Positions 1 to 9,265 of a stretch of DNA of 64,000 nt are shown here, one piece after another; positions within the stretch are counted from its first letter, which is position 1, and every line of letters begins with the position of its first letter. The notes beneath the pieces are model-generated. The model had not been told where the DNA came from. It ran no database searches and saw only the letters and a program-made list of their open reading frames with translations. The DNA is from Nocardia shimofusensis NBRC 100134. GTDB taxonomy: Bacteria > Actinomycetota > Actinomycetes > Mycobacteriales > Mycobacteriaceae. The stretch is taken from NCBI RefSeq assembly GCF_001613125.1, contig NZ_BDBT01000030.1, forward strand, positions 1-64,000. Reading direction: 5' to 3'. Both the position numbers and the translations under genes were made by a program.

Positions 1-1
1 C

Positions 2-40
2 TTGCTCGGCTACGACGTGACCCGCGCGCTGGAAGGGTAA
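2..40 (+). CDS. C-terminal end of an upstream gene (partial)
   Basis: The first bases read as an open frame of twelve codons (LLGYDVTRALEG) ending in TAA, with codon use like its neighbours. Only the tail of the gene lies in the window, so no function can be given. The call rests on plausible composition and a clean stop followed by non-coding sequence. Confidence 0.4.
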   Translation: MLGYDVTRALEG

Positions 41-236
41 TTGCCGTCGGCACGGGCATTCGCTATTGTCGATCTTCGATACCACTTAGTCTCTTTTGAC
101 TCTCGATGATCGCTCCTCCCGGTATCGGCATCTCGGACTCGGAAACCTCGGCGCAGGGTGGGTAATTCGCCGAACCGATGTCGTGATGCGAGCTACACCG
201 TGCTATTCGCCGCGTCGTACGACGAACAGGATTCGC

Positions 237-1502
237 ATGGCCCGAGACACCGCCGCCGCCGACACCGCGACACCCGGCGGCACCGCCGTGGCGCAACTGG
301 CGCAGCGCTATTGCGCGCTCGTCGAGCACTCCCCCGACGCCATCTGCGTGCTCGAGGGCGGTTCGATCGCGTACCTGAACCCGGCGGGCATGCGGTTGTT
401 CGCCGCCGGTTCCGACGTCCTCGGGCGGCCGCTGTCGGAGTTCCTGTCCCCCGCCGAGTTCACCAACCCGGTCCGGCCGAACCGCCGGGCACCCGCCACC
501 CTGCTCCGCCCCGACGGCGTCCGGATACCCGTGGAGACGGCGACAGTGCTCACCGTATGGCAGGGCCGCGACGCCTACCAGGTGGTGCTGCACGACCTCA
601 GCGCCCAGCGCGCGGCCGAGGCGGCCCGGCGGCAGATGGAACAGCACTTCGCCGCGGTGGTCTCCCAGCTCGAGGAGGGCGTCGTGGTGATGACCAGGGA
701 CGGGTGCATCGAATCGATCAATCCCGCCGCGCTGCGCCTGCTCGGTTGCGAGGGCGCCGAACTCGTCGGCCACAGTTACCAGGCGCTGTCCTTGCGCATG
801 GTCGACGCCGACGGCGCGCCGCTGCCGCCCACCGCCCACCCGATGGTGCGCACGGTCCATACCGGGGAGCCGACGACCGGTTTCGTCTTCGGCATCGAAG
901 GCCACCATCGGGGCAGGCGCTGGCTGGCGGGCAACTGCCGCCCGCTCGATCCCGCCGATCCGCACTCGGCGGTGGTGGCCTCGTTCACCGACATCACCGA
1001 CAATCGCGACCGCCACCGCAAACTGCGCTACCAGGCCACCCACGACGATCTGACCGGGCTGAAGAACCGCGCCACCATTCTCGCCCGCCTCGAACACGCG
1101 CTGGCCGAGCCCGTGCGCGAGCAGATCTCCGCGGTGCTGTTCGTCGACCTGGACCGATTCAAATCCGTCAACGACCGACTCGGGCATTTGGCGGGCGACG
1201 AGGTGCTGCGGATCATCGCCCGCCGCCTGCGCCGCGCGGTGGCCGACGGCGATCTCATCGGCAGGCTGGGCGGCGACGAGTTCCTGATCCTGCTGCGCGG
1301 TCCCGGCCGCGACCCCGCCGCGGTCTCCGAGCGCCTGCACGCGGTCGTCGCCGAACCGATCCGGCTGCCGCGCCACCGTCTGGAGCTGGGGGTCTCGATC
1401 GGGGCGACCCGGCTCTCCGTCGCCGAGCCGCGCTCGCTCTCCGAGGTGCTGCACGACGCCGACATCGCCATGTACCGGGAGAAGGCGGCCGCGAGCGCCT
1501 GA
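237..1502 (+). CDS. PAS-PAS-GGDEF diguanylate cyclase
   Basis: 421 residues. Two PAS-like sensor domains come first (about residues 20-125 and 130-260; the first contains HSPDAICVLEGG). A C-terminal GGDEF domain follows, with an intact GGDEF active site at about residues 345-349 and the usual DLTGLKNR entry motif. It should make cyclic di-GMP from two GTP in response to a signal sensed by PAS. The RxxD product-inhibition site expected just upstream of GGDEF reads A-D-G-D, so feedback inhibition is probably lost. No EAL domain and no membrane segment were seen. The ATG at 237 is preferred because residues before it have no domain character; ATG 186 is an alternative. A hairpin lies downstream. 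Confidence 0.85.
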   Translation: MARDTAAADTATPGGTAVAQLAQRYCALVEHSPDAICVLEGGSIAYLNPAGMRLFAAGSDVLGRPLSEFLSPAEFTNPVRPNRRAPATLLRPDGVRIPVETATVLTVWQGRDAYQVVLHDLSAQRAAEAARRQMEQHFAAVVSQLEEGVVVMTRDGCIESINPAALRLLGCEGAELVGHSYQALSLRMVDADGAPLPPTAHPMVRTVHTGEPTTGFVFGIEGHHRGRRWLAGNCRPLDPADPHSAVVASFTDITDNRDRHRKLRYQATHDDLTGLKNRATILARLEHALAEPVREQISAVLFVDLDRFKSVNDRLGHLAGDEVLRIIARRLRRAVADGDLIGRLGGDEFLILLRGPGRDPAAVSERLHAVVAEPIRLPRHRLELGVSIGATRLSVAEPRSLSEVLHDADIAMYREKAAASA

Positions 1503-1655
1503 GGATACGCCCGGACGCGCGATTGTCCGCGATGTCCGCGTGTGGGCGACAGCCGAATACCCCTGCCCCAGCGTACGATCGGCAATCGGATCGGCCCCTC
1601 CCTGAGCCGATTCCCGTGCGGCTCGAACCCCCTGCGAGTCGCGCATCTCCGAGTC

Positions 1656-1687
1656 GATGCCGCCGGGCTCCCCCTCCCGGCGGCATC
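1656..1687 (+). terminator. Strong hairpin downstream of the GGDEF gene
   Basis: A perfect 12-bp inverted repeat (GATGCCGCCGGG / CCCGGCGGCATC) with an 8-base loop is followed by ATCGTTTCTCC. It fits a factor-independent-like terminator for the GGDEF gene or a bidirectional one with the convergent FAD gene. It lies in the 364-bp gap 1503-1866, in which nothing else was seen. Confidence 0.6.
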
Positions 1688-1866
1688 ATCGTTTCTCCTG
1701 ACCCTCAAGGGTTTTCACGACCATCCCAGCAGTTGCCGTATCGCCCGCAATGCGCGCATCGCCCGAGACGGCCACACGCCAGGAGCGGACATCCGGCCCG
1801 CCCTGCGGTCGGGCAGACATCTGGAGCAACCTTGTGGTTGCCCCTCGAGTCGGCCCGAAATCGGGC

Positions 1867-3561
1867 TCAGGGCAACGACTTCGCCAGTGCCCGCCCGGCC
1901 GCGCGGCCCGAGAAGATGCAGCCGCCGAGGAAGGTGCCCTCCAGCGCGTTGTACCCGTGCAGGCCGCCGCCGCCGAACCCGGCGACCTCGCCCGCGGCGT
2001 ACAGGCCGGGCAGCGGCGTGCCGTCGGGGCGCACTACCTGCGAGTCCAAGGTGGTCTGCAAACCACCGAGGGTCTTGCGGGTGAGGATGTTCAACCGCAC
2101 GGCGATCAGCGGCCCGGCCTTCGGATCGAGGATGCGGTGCGGCTTGGCCACGCGGCCCGCCTTGTCGGCGAAGGACTGCCGCGCGTTGGTGATCGCCATC
2201 AGCTGGGCGTCCTTGCCGAACTTGTTGTCCAGTTCGCGATCGCGCGCCACGATCTGTCGCTCCAGGTCGGCGAGGTCCAACTGTGGGCCGCGCGTGATCT
2301 TGTTCATGCCCTCGACCAGTTCGGCCAGCGTGTCGGCCACCACGAAGTCCACGCCGTGCTTCTTGAACGCCTCCACCGGGCCCGGCGCGCCCTTGGCCAC
2401 CCGGCTGGCGAGGGTGAGCTTGATGTCCTTGCCGGTGATGTCGGGGTTCTGCTCCGAGCCCGACAGCGCGAACTCCTTCTCGATGATCGACTGGGTGAGT
2501 ACGAACCACGAGTAGTCATAGCCCGTCGCCAGGATCGCCTTCATGGTCGCATTGGTGTCGAAGCCGGGGAAACACGGTGCCGGCAGCCGCTTTCCGTTCG
2601 CGTCGAACCACAGCGACGAGGGACCCGGGATGATGCGGATGGCATGGTCGGGCCAGATCGGATCCCAGTTGTGGATGCCCTCGGTGTAGTGCCACATGCG
2701 GTCGCGGTTGACGATCGCGCCGCCCGCGGCCTCCGAGATCGCCAGCATCCGCCCGTCCACGTGCGCGGGCACCCCGGAGATCATGGTCCGCGGGCACGGT
2801 CCCAGCCGATCCACGGGCCAGTTCTGCCTGATCAGCTCGTGATTGTGGCCGATGCCGCCGGAGGTCACCACGACGGCTCTCGCGCGGAACTCGAACTCGC
2901 CCACCACTGTTCGCGAGGACGCCTTGCCGCGCTCGAGATCGGTGTCCTCCAGGACGCTGCCGCGCACGCCGACCACCGCGTCGTTCTCGACGATCAGTTC
3001 GTCCACGCGGTGGCGGAAGCTGAATCGGACCAGCCCGCGCTTCTCCGCGGCGAGGACCGGTTCGGCGAACACGCGCACCACCTCGGGCCCGGTGCCCCAG
3101 GTGAGGTGGAAGCGCGGCACGGAGTTGCCGTGGCCGTCGGCGGCGGCCCCGCCGCGTTCGGCCCAGCCGACCAACGGGGTCACCCGGAGTCCGAGCTGTC
3201 GCAGGTAATCCCGCTTCTCGGTGGCGGCGAAACGCACGTAGGCTTGTGCCCACCGGCGCGCCCAATGGTCCTCGTCGTCGCGGTCGAAGCCGGCCGAGCC
3301 CTGCCAGTCCTGCCAGGCCAGCTCGTAGGAGTCCTTGATGCCGAGCCTGCGCTGCTCGGGGGTGTCGACCATGAACAACCCGCCCAGCGACCAGAACGCC
3401 TGGCCGCCCAGGTTGTTACGGTTCTCCTGATCGATCAGGTGCACCTTCTTGCCGGCCAGCGCCAGTTCGTGGGCGGCGACCAGGCCGGCCAGTCCCGCGC
3501 CGACCACGATCACGGCGTCGTCGTGGGCCTCGCGCGCGAATTCGCTATTGCTCATCGTCAT
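1867..3561 (-). CDS. FAD-binding dehydrogenase (fumarate reductase/KstD-like flavoprotein)
   Basis: 564 residues. The N-terminus has a Rossmann dinucleotide motif (VIVVGAGLAGLVAAHELA) followed by an acidic strand end. The C-terminal part has the second FAD-binding stretch (LPGLYAAGEVAGFGGGG and GYNALEGT). The pattern matches the succinate dehydrogenase/fumarate reductase flavoprotein superfamily that includes 3-ketosteroid dehydrogenases, and it resembles mycobacterial Rv0785-type proteins. The substrate is unknown. The start codon overlaps the stop of the upstream TetR gene (ATGA), so the two are probably translated together and the regulator probably controls this enzyme. Confidence 0.85.
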   Translation of the reverse strand: MTMSNSEFAREAHDDAVIVVGAGLAGLVAAHELALAGKKVHLIDQENRNNLGGQAFWSLGGLFMVDTPEQRRLGIKDSYELAWQDWQGSAGFDRDDEDHWARRWAQAYVRFAATEKRDYLRQLGLRVTPLVGWAERGGAAADGHGNSVPRFHLTWGTGPEVVRVFAEPVLAAEKRGLVRFSFRHRVDELIVENDAVVGVRGSVLEDTDLERGKASSRTVVGEFEFRARAVVVTSGGIGHNHELIRQNWPVDRLGPCPRTMISGVPAHVDGRMLAISEAAGGAIVNRDRMWHYTEGIHNWDPIWPDHAIRIIPGPSSLWFDANGKRLPAPCFPGFDTNATMKAILATGYDYSWFVLTQSIIEKEFALSGSEQNPDITGKDIKLTLASRVAKGAPGPVEAFKKHGVDFVVADTLAELVEGMNKITRGPQLDLADLERQIVARDRELDNKFGKDAQLMAITNARQSFADKAGRVAKPHRILDPKAGPLIAVRLNILTRKTLGGLQTTLDSQVVRPDGTPLPGLYAAGEVAGFGGGGLHGYNALEGTFLGGCIFSGRAAGRALAKSLP

Positions 3562-4298
3562 CCTTCGATTGGCGTGCTGTAGGCCAGCACGACGTGGCAG
3601 AACAGGTCGGCACGCCGACCGAGGACCGTCCGGTTGCCCGGCTCCATCAGCACCTGCGTGGCCGTGCCGTCGTGCACGGCGACCAGCGCTTGGCCGAGCG
3701 CGGCAGGATCGGCGACGGTGCGCCCCGCCCGGCGCAGCGCCGCCACCACGGTCGGCATCAGGGCGGCCACGATGGCCTCCTCCCGCTCGGCCATCACCCG
3801 GCGCAGATCGGAAGTGCGCAGCGCGTGCGCGGTGAATTCGGCGGTGATCCGGAACCAGGCCTCTTCCAGCGGCACCGCCGCCAGCAGGCCGGCGACGGCC
3901 GCGCGGACATCAGCGATGTCGGGTACAGCGGGGGCGCCGGGCAGCGCGGGATCGTCCACGGCAAGGGCGTCGAGCGCGACACGCAGATCCTCGAGCAGGG
4001 CGGCCGAGCGCTGCTCCCACATGGCCAGGAACAACTCGTCGAGGGAGGTGAAGTTCGAATAGAACGCGCCGCGGGTGTACCCCGCCCGCTCGCACACCCG
4101 CTCCACGGTCGCGCGGCCGAACCCCTCTTCGGCGAAGACCTCGTAGGCCGCGGCCAGCAGCCGCTCGCGAGTGCGTACCCGTCGCCGGCTCGGCGGCTTG
4201 CTCCCCGCGGCCGTGCCGGTCCGCACTCGCGCCTGGAGCGCGGGCGCCCGGGGCGGGTCGCCCGCCCGTGATTCTCCGGCCCGAGCTGCTGCCGTCAC
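3558..4298 (-). CDS. TetR-family regulator of the FAD dehydrogenase
   Basis: 246 residues. The TetR helix-turn-helix is at about residues 35-80 (RERLLAAAYEVFAEEGF ... YTRGAFYSNF), followed by an all-helical ligand domain. The GTG at 4298 is chosen because a GAGGAGG Shine-Dalgarno lies about 6 bases before it. The longer upstream frame consists of a tandem repeat, not protein-like sequence. The gene overlaps the FAD dehydrogenase by four bases. Two near-identical 16-bp palindromes about 160 bp upstream are the likely operator, which points to autoregulation. Confidence 0.85.
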   Translation of the reverse strand: MTAAARAGESRAGDPPRAPALQARVRTGTAAGSKPPSRRRVRTRERLLAAAYEVFAEEGFGRATVERVCERAGYTRGAFYSNFTSLDELFLAMWEQRSAALLEDLRVALDALAVDDPALPGAPAVPDIADVRAAVAGLLAAVPLEEAWFRITAEFTAHALRTSDLRRVMAEREEAIVAALMPTVVAALRRAGRTVADPAALGQALVAVHDGTATQVLMEPGNRTVLGRRADLFCHVVLAYSTPIEG

Positions 4299-4382
4299 CG
4301 TTCCTCCTCGCGGCTTTCCGCCGCTGTCCGCTCCGCCGACGCCGCCGAGGTCGCGCCGCTTCCGACACGACCACTTCCGATA

Positions 4383-4442
4383 CGTCACTGCTCTCGGCGT
4401 CACTGCTCTGGACGTCACTGCTCTGGACGTCACTGCTCTCGG
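4383..4442. repeat. Four 15-bp tandem repeats upstream of tetR
   Basis: Four consecutive copies of CGTCACTGCTCTSGR (S = C or G), units 1 and 4 identical and units 2 and 3 identical. They lie in the leader of the TetR gene between the operator palindromes and the start codon. In the unit length of 15 bp they preserve reading frame. Confidence 0.9.
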
Positions 4443-4456
4443 CAGGGAACGCTTTC

Positions 4457-4489
4457 GATACAAGAATGTATCAGATACAGGAATGTATC
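4457..4489. promoter_or_regulatory. Double operator for the TetR/FAD dehydrogenase unit
   Basis: Two perfect palindromes, GATACA-AGAA-TGTATC (4457-4472) and GATACA-GGAA-TGTATC (4474-4489), lie centre to centre 17 bp apart. Each has 6-bp arms and a 4-bp spacer. The arrangement is typical of TetR operators bound by two dimers. They sit upstream of the minus-strand TetR gene and probably overlap its promoter. Confidence 0.8.
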
Positions 4490-4576
4490 GGCGGGGTCTC
4501 GAAGGAGGGCGGTTCGGTGGCCATCGCCTCGGCGGCGTTCACCGTCCACGGGGAGAGGCGACCGATCCCGCGCGAC

Positions 4577-5251
4577 CTACCGGTCCGGCGGGCCGATCCG
4601 GGTGATGAGCACCCCGTCGGCGCGTTCGACCACCGTGACGAACTGCCGATAGGTCTTGACCGCGCCGTCGGGACGGACCTCGGTCAGCACCACGTCGAAC
4701 CGGCCGTCCGGTAGCGGGGAGATGAGCACGCAGTGCCGGGTCTCGGGAGGCACCGAGGCGATGCCCGCGTCGATGACCTCGGCGGTCGAGACGGCCGCGT
4801 CCCGGGTGGTGATCGCGCGTGCCTGGCTACCGGAGCGAGTCACGTAGTAGGCGTACTGGAAGGCGAGCACGGCGTCCGGGCCGTTGGCCGCCGAGCCGGT
4901 GCCGTTGCCGCGCACCAACTGCGGGGTGCGCAGCGGTTCACAGCCGGGTCCGCCGCCGAGCACCGGATCGGCCACGGTCGCGGACTGCCGCGGGCCTGGC
5001 GCGGTGGAGACGTAGGCGAGCACCACCGCCACCGCCGACAGCGAAACCCCCAGCGCCACCGCGGTCACCAGCCAAGGTCTACGCCGTCGCGGTGGCCGTC
5101 CGCGCCGTCGTCGCTTCGCGAGGCTGCCGTGTCCGGGCGAGCCCCTGCGAGCTCGTCCGGCCTGCGTCTCCCCCGGAGTGATCATGCCCGGCCAGACCGG
5201 GCGCCGGGCACCCGGCGACGCACGTCGTGACCCCACCGCGTAGGACGCCAT
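4577..5251 (-). CDS. Single-pass membrane protein with extracytoplasmic C-terminal domain
   Basis: 224 residues. A basic Arg/Pro-rich cytoplasmic N-terminus (about 60 residues) leads into one hydrophobic helix (VTAVALGVSLSAVAVVLAYV), then a C-terminal domain of about 135 residues with two Cys (GPGCEPL and RHCVLI) that could form a disulfide outside the membrane. The domain looks like those of small actinobacterial anchored proteins of unknown function. The ATG at 5251 has a GGGGAAGG element about 10 bases upstream. No function is recognised. Confidence 0.65.
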   Translation of the reverse strand: MASYAVGSRRASPGARRPVWPGMITPGETQAGRARRGSPGHGSLAKRRRRGRPPRRRRPWLVTAVALGVSLSAVAVVLAYVSTAPGPRQSATVADPVLGGGPGCEPLRTPQLVRGNGTGSAANGPDAVLAFQYAYYVTRSGSQARAITTRDAAVSTAEVIDAGIASVPPETRHCVLISPLPDGRFDVVLTEVRPDGAVKTYRQFVTVVERADGVLITRIGPPDR

Positions 5252-5486
5252 GACCGACGCACCTTCCCCTGTCAATACCGTTGCGCAGTAACAACATTGC
5301 ACATCGAGCACGAAAATGACGGATGAACGGCCCGATCCGGCCCGTTCCGGACGGCCGCCGTGCGCTGTGAAAGGCGATGGCGCGCATAATCGGAACCCGC
5401 GCGCGGCGGCGCAGCGCACACGAGCGCGGTTGCGACCGGCGGCGTTCCCCGCGCCGTACCGCATGACCTCTGACAGAAAGGCTTTC

Positions 5487-6149
5487 ATGCGCCCCTCGAC
5501 AACTCGATGCGAGTCGTTGCACGACAGCGACCTCGCCGATCGTCGCGCGGCGGTCCGCACGGACTCCCCCTCGTCACCGCGCGGCCGACTGATCGCCGCG
5601 CTTGTCGAATGTGTCGAGGAGAAGGGCTATCCCGCGACCACGCTCGGCGACATCGTGGCCGCCGCACGGGTCTCGCGCAGCACCTTCTACGAGCACTTCA
5701 CCAACAAGGAGCACTGTTTCGTCGAGTCGGTGCACACCGGTATCGCCATACTCGCCCAGCGCGTCCGCGCGGCGCTGGGCCGGCTACCCCGCGAGGCCGA
5801 TCCGCGGGTCCGGATCGCCTGCGTCATCACCACTTTCTGCGACGCGGTCGCCGACGAGCCGCGCTTCGCGCGCATGGTGTTGGTGGAATCGGCCCGCGTC
5901 GAGCGAGCCGCGACCGCGGTGCGGGTGCTGGCGATGGACCCGATCACCGAGATGTACCGGCACTTCCACGCCAGGGCCAGGGCCGTCGATCCGCTGGTGC
6001 CGCCGGTCTCCTCCGAACTGATCGCGCTGATCCCGGACGCGATCAGCGAGCGCACCCGCCGCGTCATGCTCACCGAGGGCGCGCACGCCGTGCCCGCCTC
6101 GGCGCCACTGTTCATCGCGTTCACCACCGCGGTGCTCGGGATGGACTAG
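5487..6149 (+). CDS. TetR/AcrR-family transcriptional regulator
   Basis: 220 residues. The N-terminal DNA-binding domain is clear (ALVECVEEKGYPATTLGDIV ... RSTFYEHFTNKEHCF). The C-terminal domain has no recognised ligand pocket. ATG 5487 follows AGAAAGG at 5 bases. The gene ends 4 bp inside the convergent DUF72 gene, so the two transcripts overlap tail to tail. The target is unknown; the neighbouring membrane protein gene is divergent, with a 235-bp gap that would hold both promoters. Confidence 0.85.
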   Translation: MRPSTTRCESLHDSDLADRRAAVRTDSPSSPRGRLIAALVECVEEKGYPATTLGDIVAAARVSRSTFYEHFTNKEHCFVESVHTGIAILAQRVRAALGRLPREADPRVRIACVITTFCDAVADEPRFARMVLVESARVERAATAVRVLAMDPITEMYRHFHARARAVDPLVPPVSSELIALIPDAISERTRRVMLTEGAHAVPASAPLFIAFTTAVLGMD

Positions 6150-6985
6150 AACAGGGTCATCGGCTCCCGCGCGGCCGGATCGGGCAGCGGCTCGAGGTCG
6201 GGGACCAGCGCGCGCACCTCGTCGTGGAAGCGGCGCGCCAACCGCAGCGACGAGGCGTTGTCGGGGGTGTGCACGAACACCGTCGGGGTGCGGCCCGCGC
6301 GCAGCCAGTCCGCGACGACGGGCAGCCACGGCTGCCAGCCCGCCACGGTCGTCTCATCGTCGTCGCGGCCGTGATAACGCACCATGGGGTCGGCGGTGAG
6401 CGCGCGGGTGCGGCGCGGCAGATGCGGCTTCTTCGACCGCGCCTCCAGTTCGGCGGGACTGGAGGCGGGGGCCGAGAACAGCACCGTGGTGTCGAAGGTG
6501 GTCCACTCCGCGCCCGCGCGGTCGAGCACCCTCTCCAGCGCGGCGGCGGCACGCTGGTCGTCGTAGAACGCTCGGTGGCGGACCTCGACGGTGCGGCGGA
6601 CGTCCGCGGGCAGGGTCGGCAGGAACCGGGCCAGCGCCCCGAGATCGCCGGGGCCGAACGAGCCGGGCAATTGCACCCACAGGGTGTGCAGGCGCTCGCC
6701 GAGCGGGGCCATGGCCTCCAGGAAGGCGGTCAGTTCGGCGTCGGCGCCGAAGAGTCTGCGTTCGTGGGTGATCGACTTGGGCAGCTTCGCGACGAACCGG
6801 AACTCCGGATCGGTCTGCTCGGCCCAGGAACGCACCGTGGCGGGTGAGGGCGTGGCGTAGAAGGTGGTGTTGCCCTCGACCGCGTTGCAGTGCCCGGCAT
6901 ACCGGCGCAACCGCTCCGACGGCGGCGGCTGCCGCTCCTGCCAGGACGGATGGGTCCACATCGCACATCCCACGTAGAGCCGCAT
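6146..6985 (-). CDS. DUF72 (YecE-like) family protein
   Basis: 279 residues, the usual size for DUF72. It begins MRLYVGCAMWTHPSW and has the family motifs AVEGNTTFYATPS and FRFVAKLPKSITHER, followed by the conserved FVHTPDN near the C-terminus. The fold is a TIM barrel; a biochemical role is not settled. It is followed after 10 bp, on the same strand, by nothing upstream but a membrane protein gene (6996-8408), with which it may be cotranscribed. Confidence 0.9.
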   Translation of the reverse strand: MRLYVGCAMWTHPSWQERQPPPSERLRRYAGHCNAVEGNTTFYATPSPATVRSWAEQTDPEFRFVAKLPKSITHERRLFGADAELTAFLEAMAPLGERLHTLWVQLPGSFGPGDLGALARFLPTLPADVRRTVEVRHRAFYDDQRAAAALERVLDRAGAEWTTFDTTVLFSAPASSPAELEARSKKPHLPRRTRALTADPMVRYHGRDDDETTVAGWQPWLPVVADWLRAGRTPTVFVHTPDNASSLRLARRFHDEVRALVPDLEPLPDPAAREPMTLF

Positions 6986-6995
6986 ACCCGCGACG

Positions 6996-8408
6996 TTAGC
7001 GCGGCCTGGGGATACCCCGATCCTCCCCCTGCTCAGCGACTGCCGCCTGGACCTCGCCGGCTGTCGTCGGCGCCGGAGGGCGTATCCGGCGCAACACCAG
7101 GATCGAGAGCGCGCATCCGACCGCGATGATCAAGGCGACCACACCGGTCAGCGCGAACAACAGCACATCGGAGGTACCGTCGCCACCCGGCGCCTCCCAA
7201 CGTCGGGGCAGGGCGAAGCCGACACCGTAGATCCGGGCGCGCACGGCCACCGTCGGGCCGGGCAGGCACAGCACGAGCAGCCCGAGCGTCATGGCGGTGG
7301 CACCGTCCCGAGGCAATGCGGAGGCCAGGGCGTAGCCGACGAGCAGGGTCAGCACCAGGCATCCGCTGACCGTCGCGGGGGCGCTGGGGCCGTTGGCATC
7401 CACCGTCAGCAACGCGAACACGGCCAACCCGACCGCACCGAGGATCGCGGCCAGCGGCATCGGCCGGTAGACGCCCAACACGATGCCCGCCCCTCCGGCG
7501 GCGAGCAGCATCGGCACCATCCAACCGGTCAGCGGCACCAGGAAGACCGCCCCGCCCGCGGCTGCCACTGCCACCGCGACAAGCACCATCTCGCCCTCGC
7601 GCTGCGGCAGCAGCAGAGCGCCGAGCAGGGCCACGACCACGACCAGCAGGGCGACCGGCAGTGCGTCGTGAGGTGTGGAGCCGTCGCGGATCAGCCAGGA
7701 CGAACCGACGACCCTGCTTCCGGTGATTATCAGCATCGCGAGAATCGGCCGCAACGGCAGTTCGACCGAGAGCACCGATTCCTCGGGTCGCGGGCGTCCG
7801 CGCGCGAACGCGCACCACACGATCAGCGCAGCGGTCGGGGCGATGAGGACTACCGGGAGGGACTCGGTCACGAACCAACCGAGCGGAGAATCGCCCGCGG
7901 TACCGGCGAACTCCGCGTCCGAGACGCTGAGGTCGCTGAGCATGATGGCGCCCATGCCACCGAGGGCGGCCAGCAGCATGAGCGCTCTGTGGTGCTGGAT
8001 GGCCGAGAGGACCCCGCCGAGCACTATTCCGCCCGCCATGCAGTCCACGTAATTCAGGGTGGTGAGCGGCGCGAAGCCGGAGAATCCCAGCCACAGCAAA
8101 TGATTGGCCAGCAAGATGAGGCTGCCGCCGAACGCGATCAACCAGGCGATCCGGGTGGAACCGGTCGTGGTCGCGAACCCCACCGTGATGATCGCCGCCA
8201 TGCCGCCGACGGCAGTCGCCCTGGGCAGGCTGTGCATCAGCAGTTCCATCTCGAGTGAGGCGGCACCTTCGGCCCAGGCCAGCGAAATCGGAGTGGACAG
8301 CGCGAGACAACCCATCACAGCGGACAGAAACACCGTGATCGCCTCGATCACTCTCGGACTTCGCCGCACCCACTCCAAAGTAATCGAGCCGACCCGGCCT
8401 GTGGCCAT
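6996..8408 (-). CDS. Polytopic membrane protein of unknown function
   Basis: 470 residues with roughly ten to twelve hydrophobic helices spread over nearly the full length, for example FGGSLILLANHLLWLGF and LLVGYALASALP. No transporter signature, catalytic motif or conserved charged pair was recognised. The C-terminal 35 residues are hydrophilic. The gene ends 10 bp before the DUF72 gene on the same strand. No strong Shine-Dalgarno stands before ATG 8408, so the start is less certain than the frame. Confidence 0.7.
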   Translation of the reverse strand: MATGRVGSITLEWVRRSPRVIEAITVFLSAVMGCLALSTPISLAWAEGAASLEMELLMHSLPRATAVGGMAAIITVGFATTTGSTRIAWLIAFGGSLILLANHLLWLGFSGFAPLTTLNYVDCMAGGIVLGGVLSAIQHHRALMLLAALGGMGAIMLSDLSVSDAEFAGTAGDSPLGWFVTESLPVVLIAPTAALIVWCAFARGRPRPEESVLSVELPLRPILAMLIITGSRVVGSSWLIRDGSTPHDALPVALLVVVVALLGALLLPQREGEMVLVAVAVAAAGGAVFLVPLTGWMVPMLLAAGGAGIVLGVYRPMPLAAILGAVGLAVFALLTVDANGPSAPATVSGCLVLTLLVGYALASALPRDGATAMTLGLLVLCLPGPTVAVRARIYGVGFALPRRWEAPGGDGTSDVLLFALTGVVALIIAVGCALSILVLRRIRPPAPTTAGEVQAAVAEQGEDRGIPRPR

Positions 8409-8457
8409 TTGTGGAGGTGTGTCCGCTGTTCAGCGCATCTGCGGCCACACCAGCCAC

Positions 8458-9162
8458 TCACCGCACACGCAATGCCGTCAGCCGCCAGCCGGTGGCGCGC
8501 CTGCGCACGGCTCGGGCGGCCAAGGCGAACCGCCTCTCGCCCCGGTTGTAGCCCGCGCACAACTCCGCGGTGTCGGCGGCGAGCAGCCGCACATCGATCC
8601 TGACCAGCACGGCCGAGCCGAGCGCGCGTTCGGGCGCCGGGCCTGCGCTCACCAGGGTGCGCACCGCCGCCAGCACCAGCGGATCGGCGACGCCGGCCAA
8701 TTGCTCGACCTTCCTGCGCCGGTCCAGCACCTCGAGCACCGCGCGCAGCGAACGATCGGCGAACCGGTGGACCTCGGAGGTCGCCTCGGCGCGTTCGACG
8801 GCGTGCGCGGCACGCACAGCCAGCCGGACGCCCGCGCCTCCGGATCGCCCGCCGGCCCGGCCCGTGCGCCGATGAGCGGCGCGACCATTGCCGTCGACTT
8901 CCCGACTGCCGCCTATATGCGCACCGGCGTCGGCGTGCGCATCGGCGTCGGCGCAGCCGCCACCGCCGTCGACGCGCGCCCGGCCCTCGGCCCGCATACG
9001 GCCGTCCCCGTGCCCACGGCTCTCGGCAGGTCCACTGCCGTCGACGTGCACAACGCCCACGGTGTGCACCTCGCGTCCACGGTGCCGGGTGAGTGGCTGT
9101 TCACCCCGCAGCGGCGGCTCACTGCCCGGCGCCTGCGACAACAACCCGTTTTCCTCGGACAT
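8458..9162 (-). CDS. Rv3235-like (DUF6459-type) protein
   Basis: 234 residues. The first 105 or so are low-complexity, rich in Gly, Ala, His and Asp. The C-terminal 120 residues contain the pattern of the Rv3235 family: a helix with LRAVLEVLDRRRKVEQL, then LVRIDVRLLAADTAELCAG and a final RRFALAARAVRRRATGWRL. Family members are small actinobacterial proteins without a proven role. The long variable N-terminus is common in the family. It stands alone between the membrane protein and the P450 operon. Confidence 0.6.
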   Translation of the reverse strand: MSEENGLLSQAPGSEPPLRGEQPLTRHRGREVHTVGVVHVDGSGPAESRGHGDGRMRAEGRARVDGGGGCADADAHADAGAHIGGSREVDGNGRAAHRRTGRAGGRSGGAGVRLAVRAAHAVERAEATSEVHRFADRSLRAVLEVLDRRRKVEQLAGVADPLVLAAVRTLVSAGPAPERALGSAVLVRIDVRLLAADTAELCAGYNRGERRFALAARAVRRRATGWRLTALRVR

Positions 9163-9265
9163 CCCCTGATCCCCTTCTCGCGTCCGGATTTCCGAAGATG
9201 ATCATGAAACCGGCGCCGACGGACGACCCGAGTAGCCGACTACTCGAATTCCGCCCCAAGGGTGC

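Noticed and set aside
63..1646. Long minus-strand frame opposite the GGDEF gene
   Set aside because: Composition is that of antisense sequence and it has no recognisable domain, while the plus strand encodes an intact GGDEF domain.
4383..4442. CRISPR array
   Set aside because: The units are 15 bp with no spacers between them; it is a plain tandem repeat. No cas genes are in the window.
3558..4463. Longer TetR protein starting at 4463
   Set aside because: The added residues come from the tandem repeat and operator region, and GTG 4298 has a strong Shine-Dalgarno.
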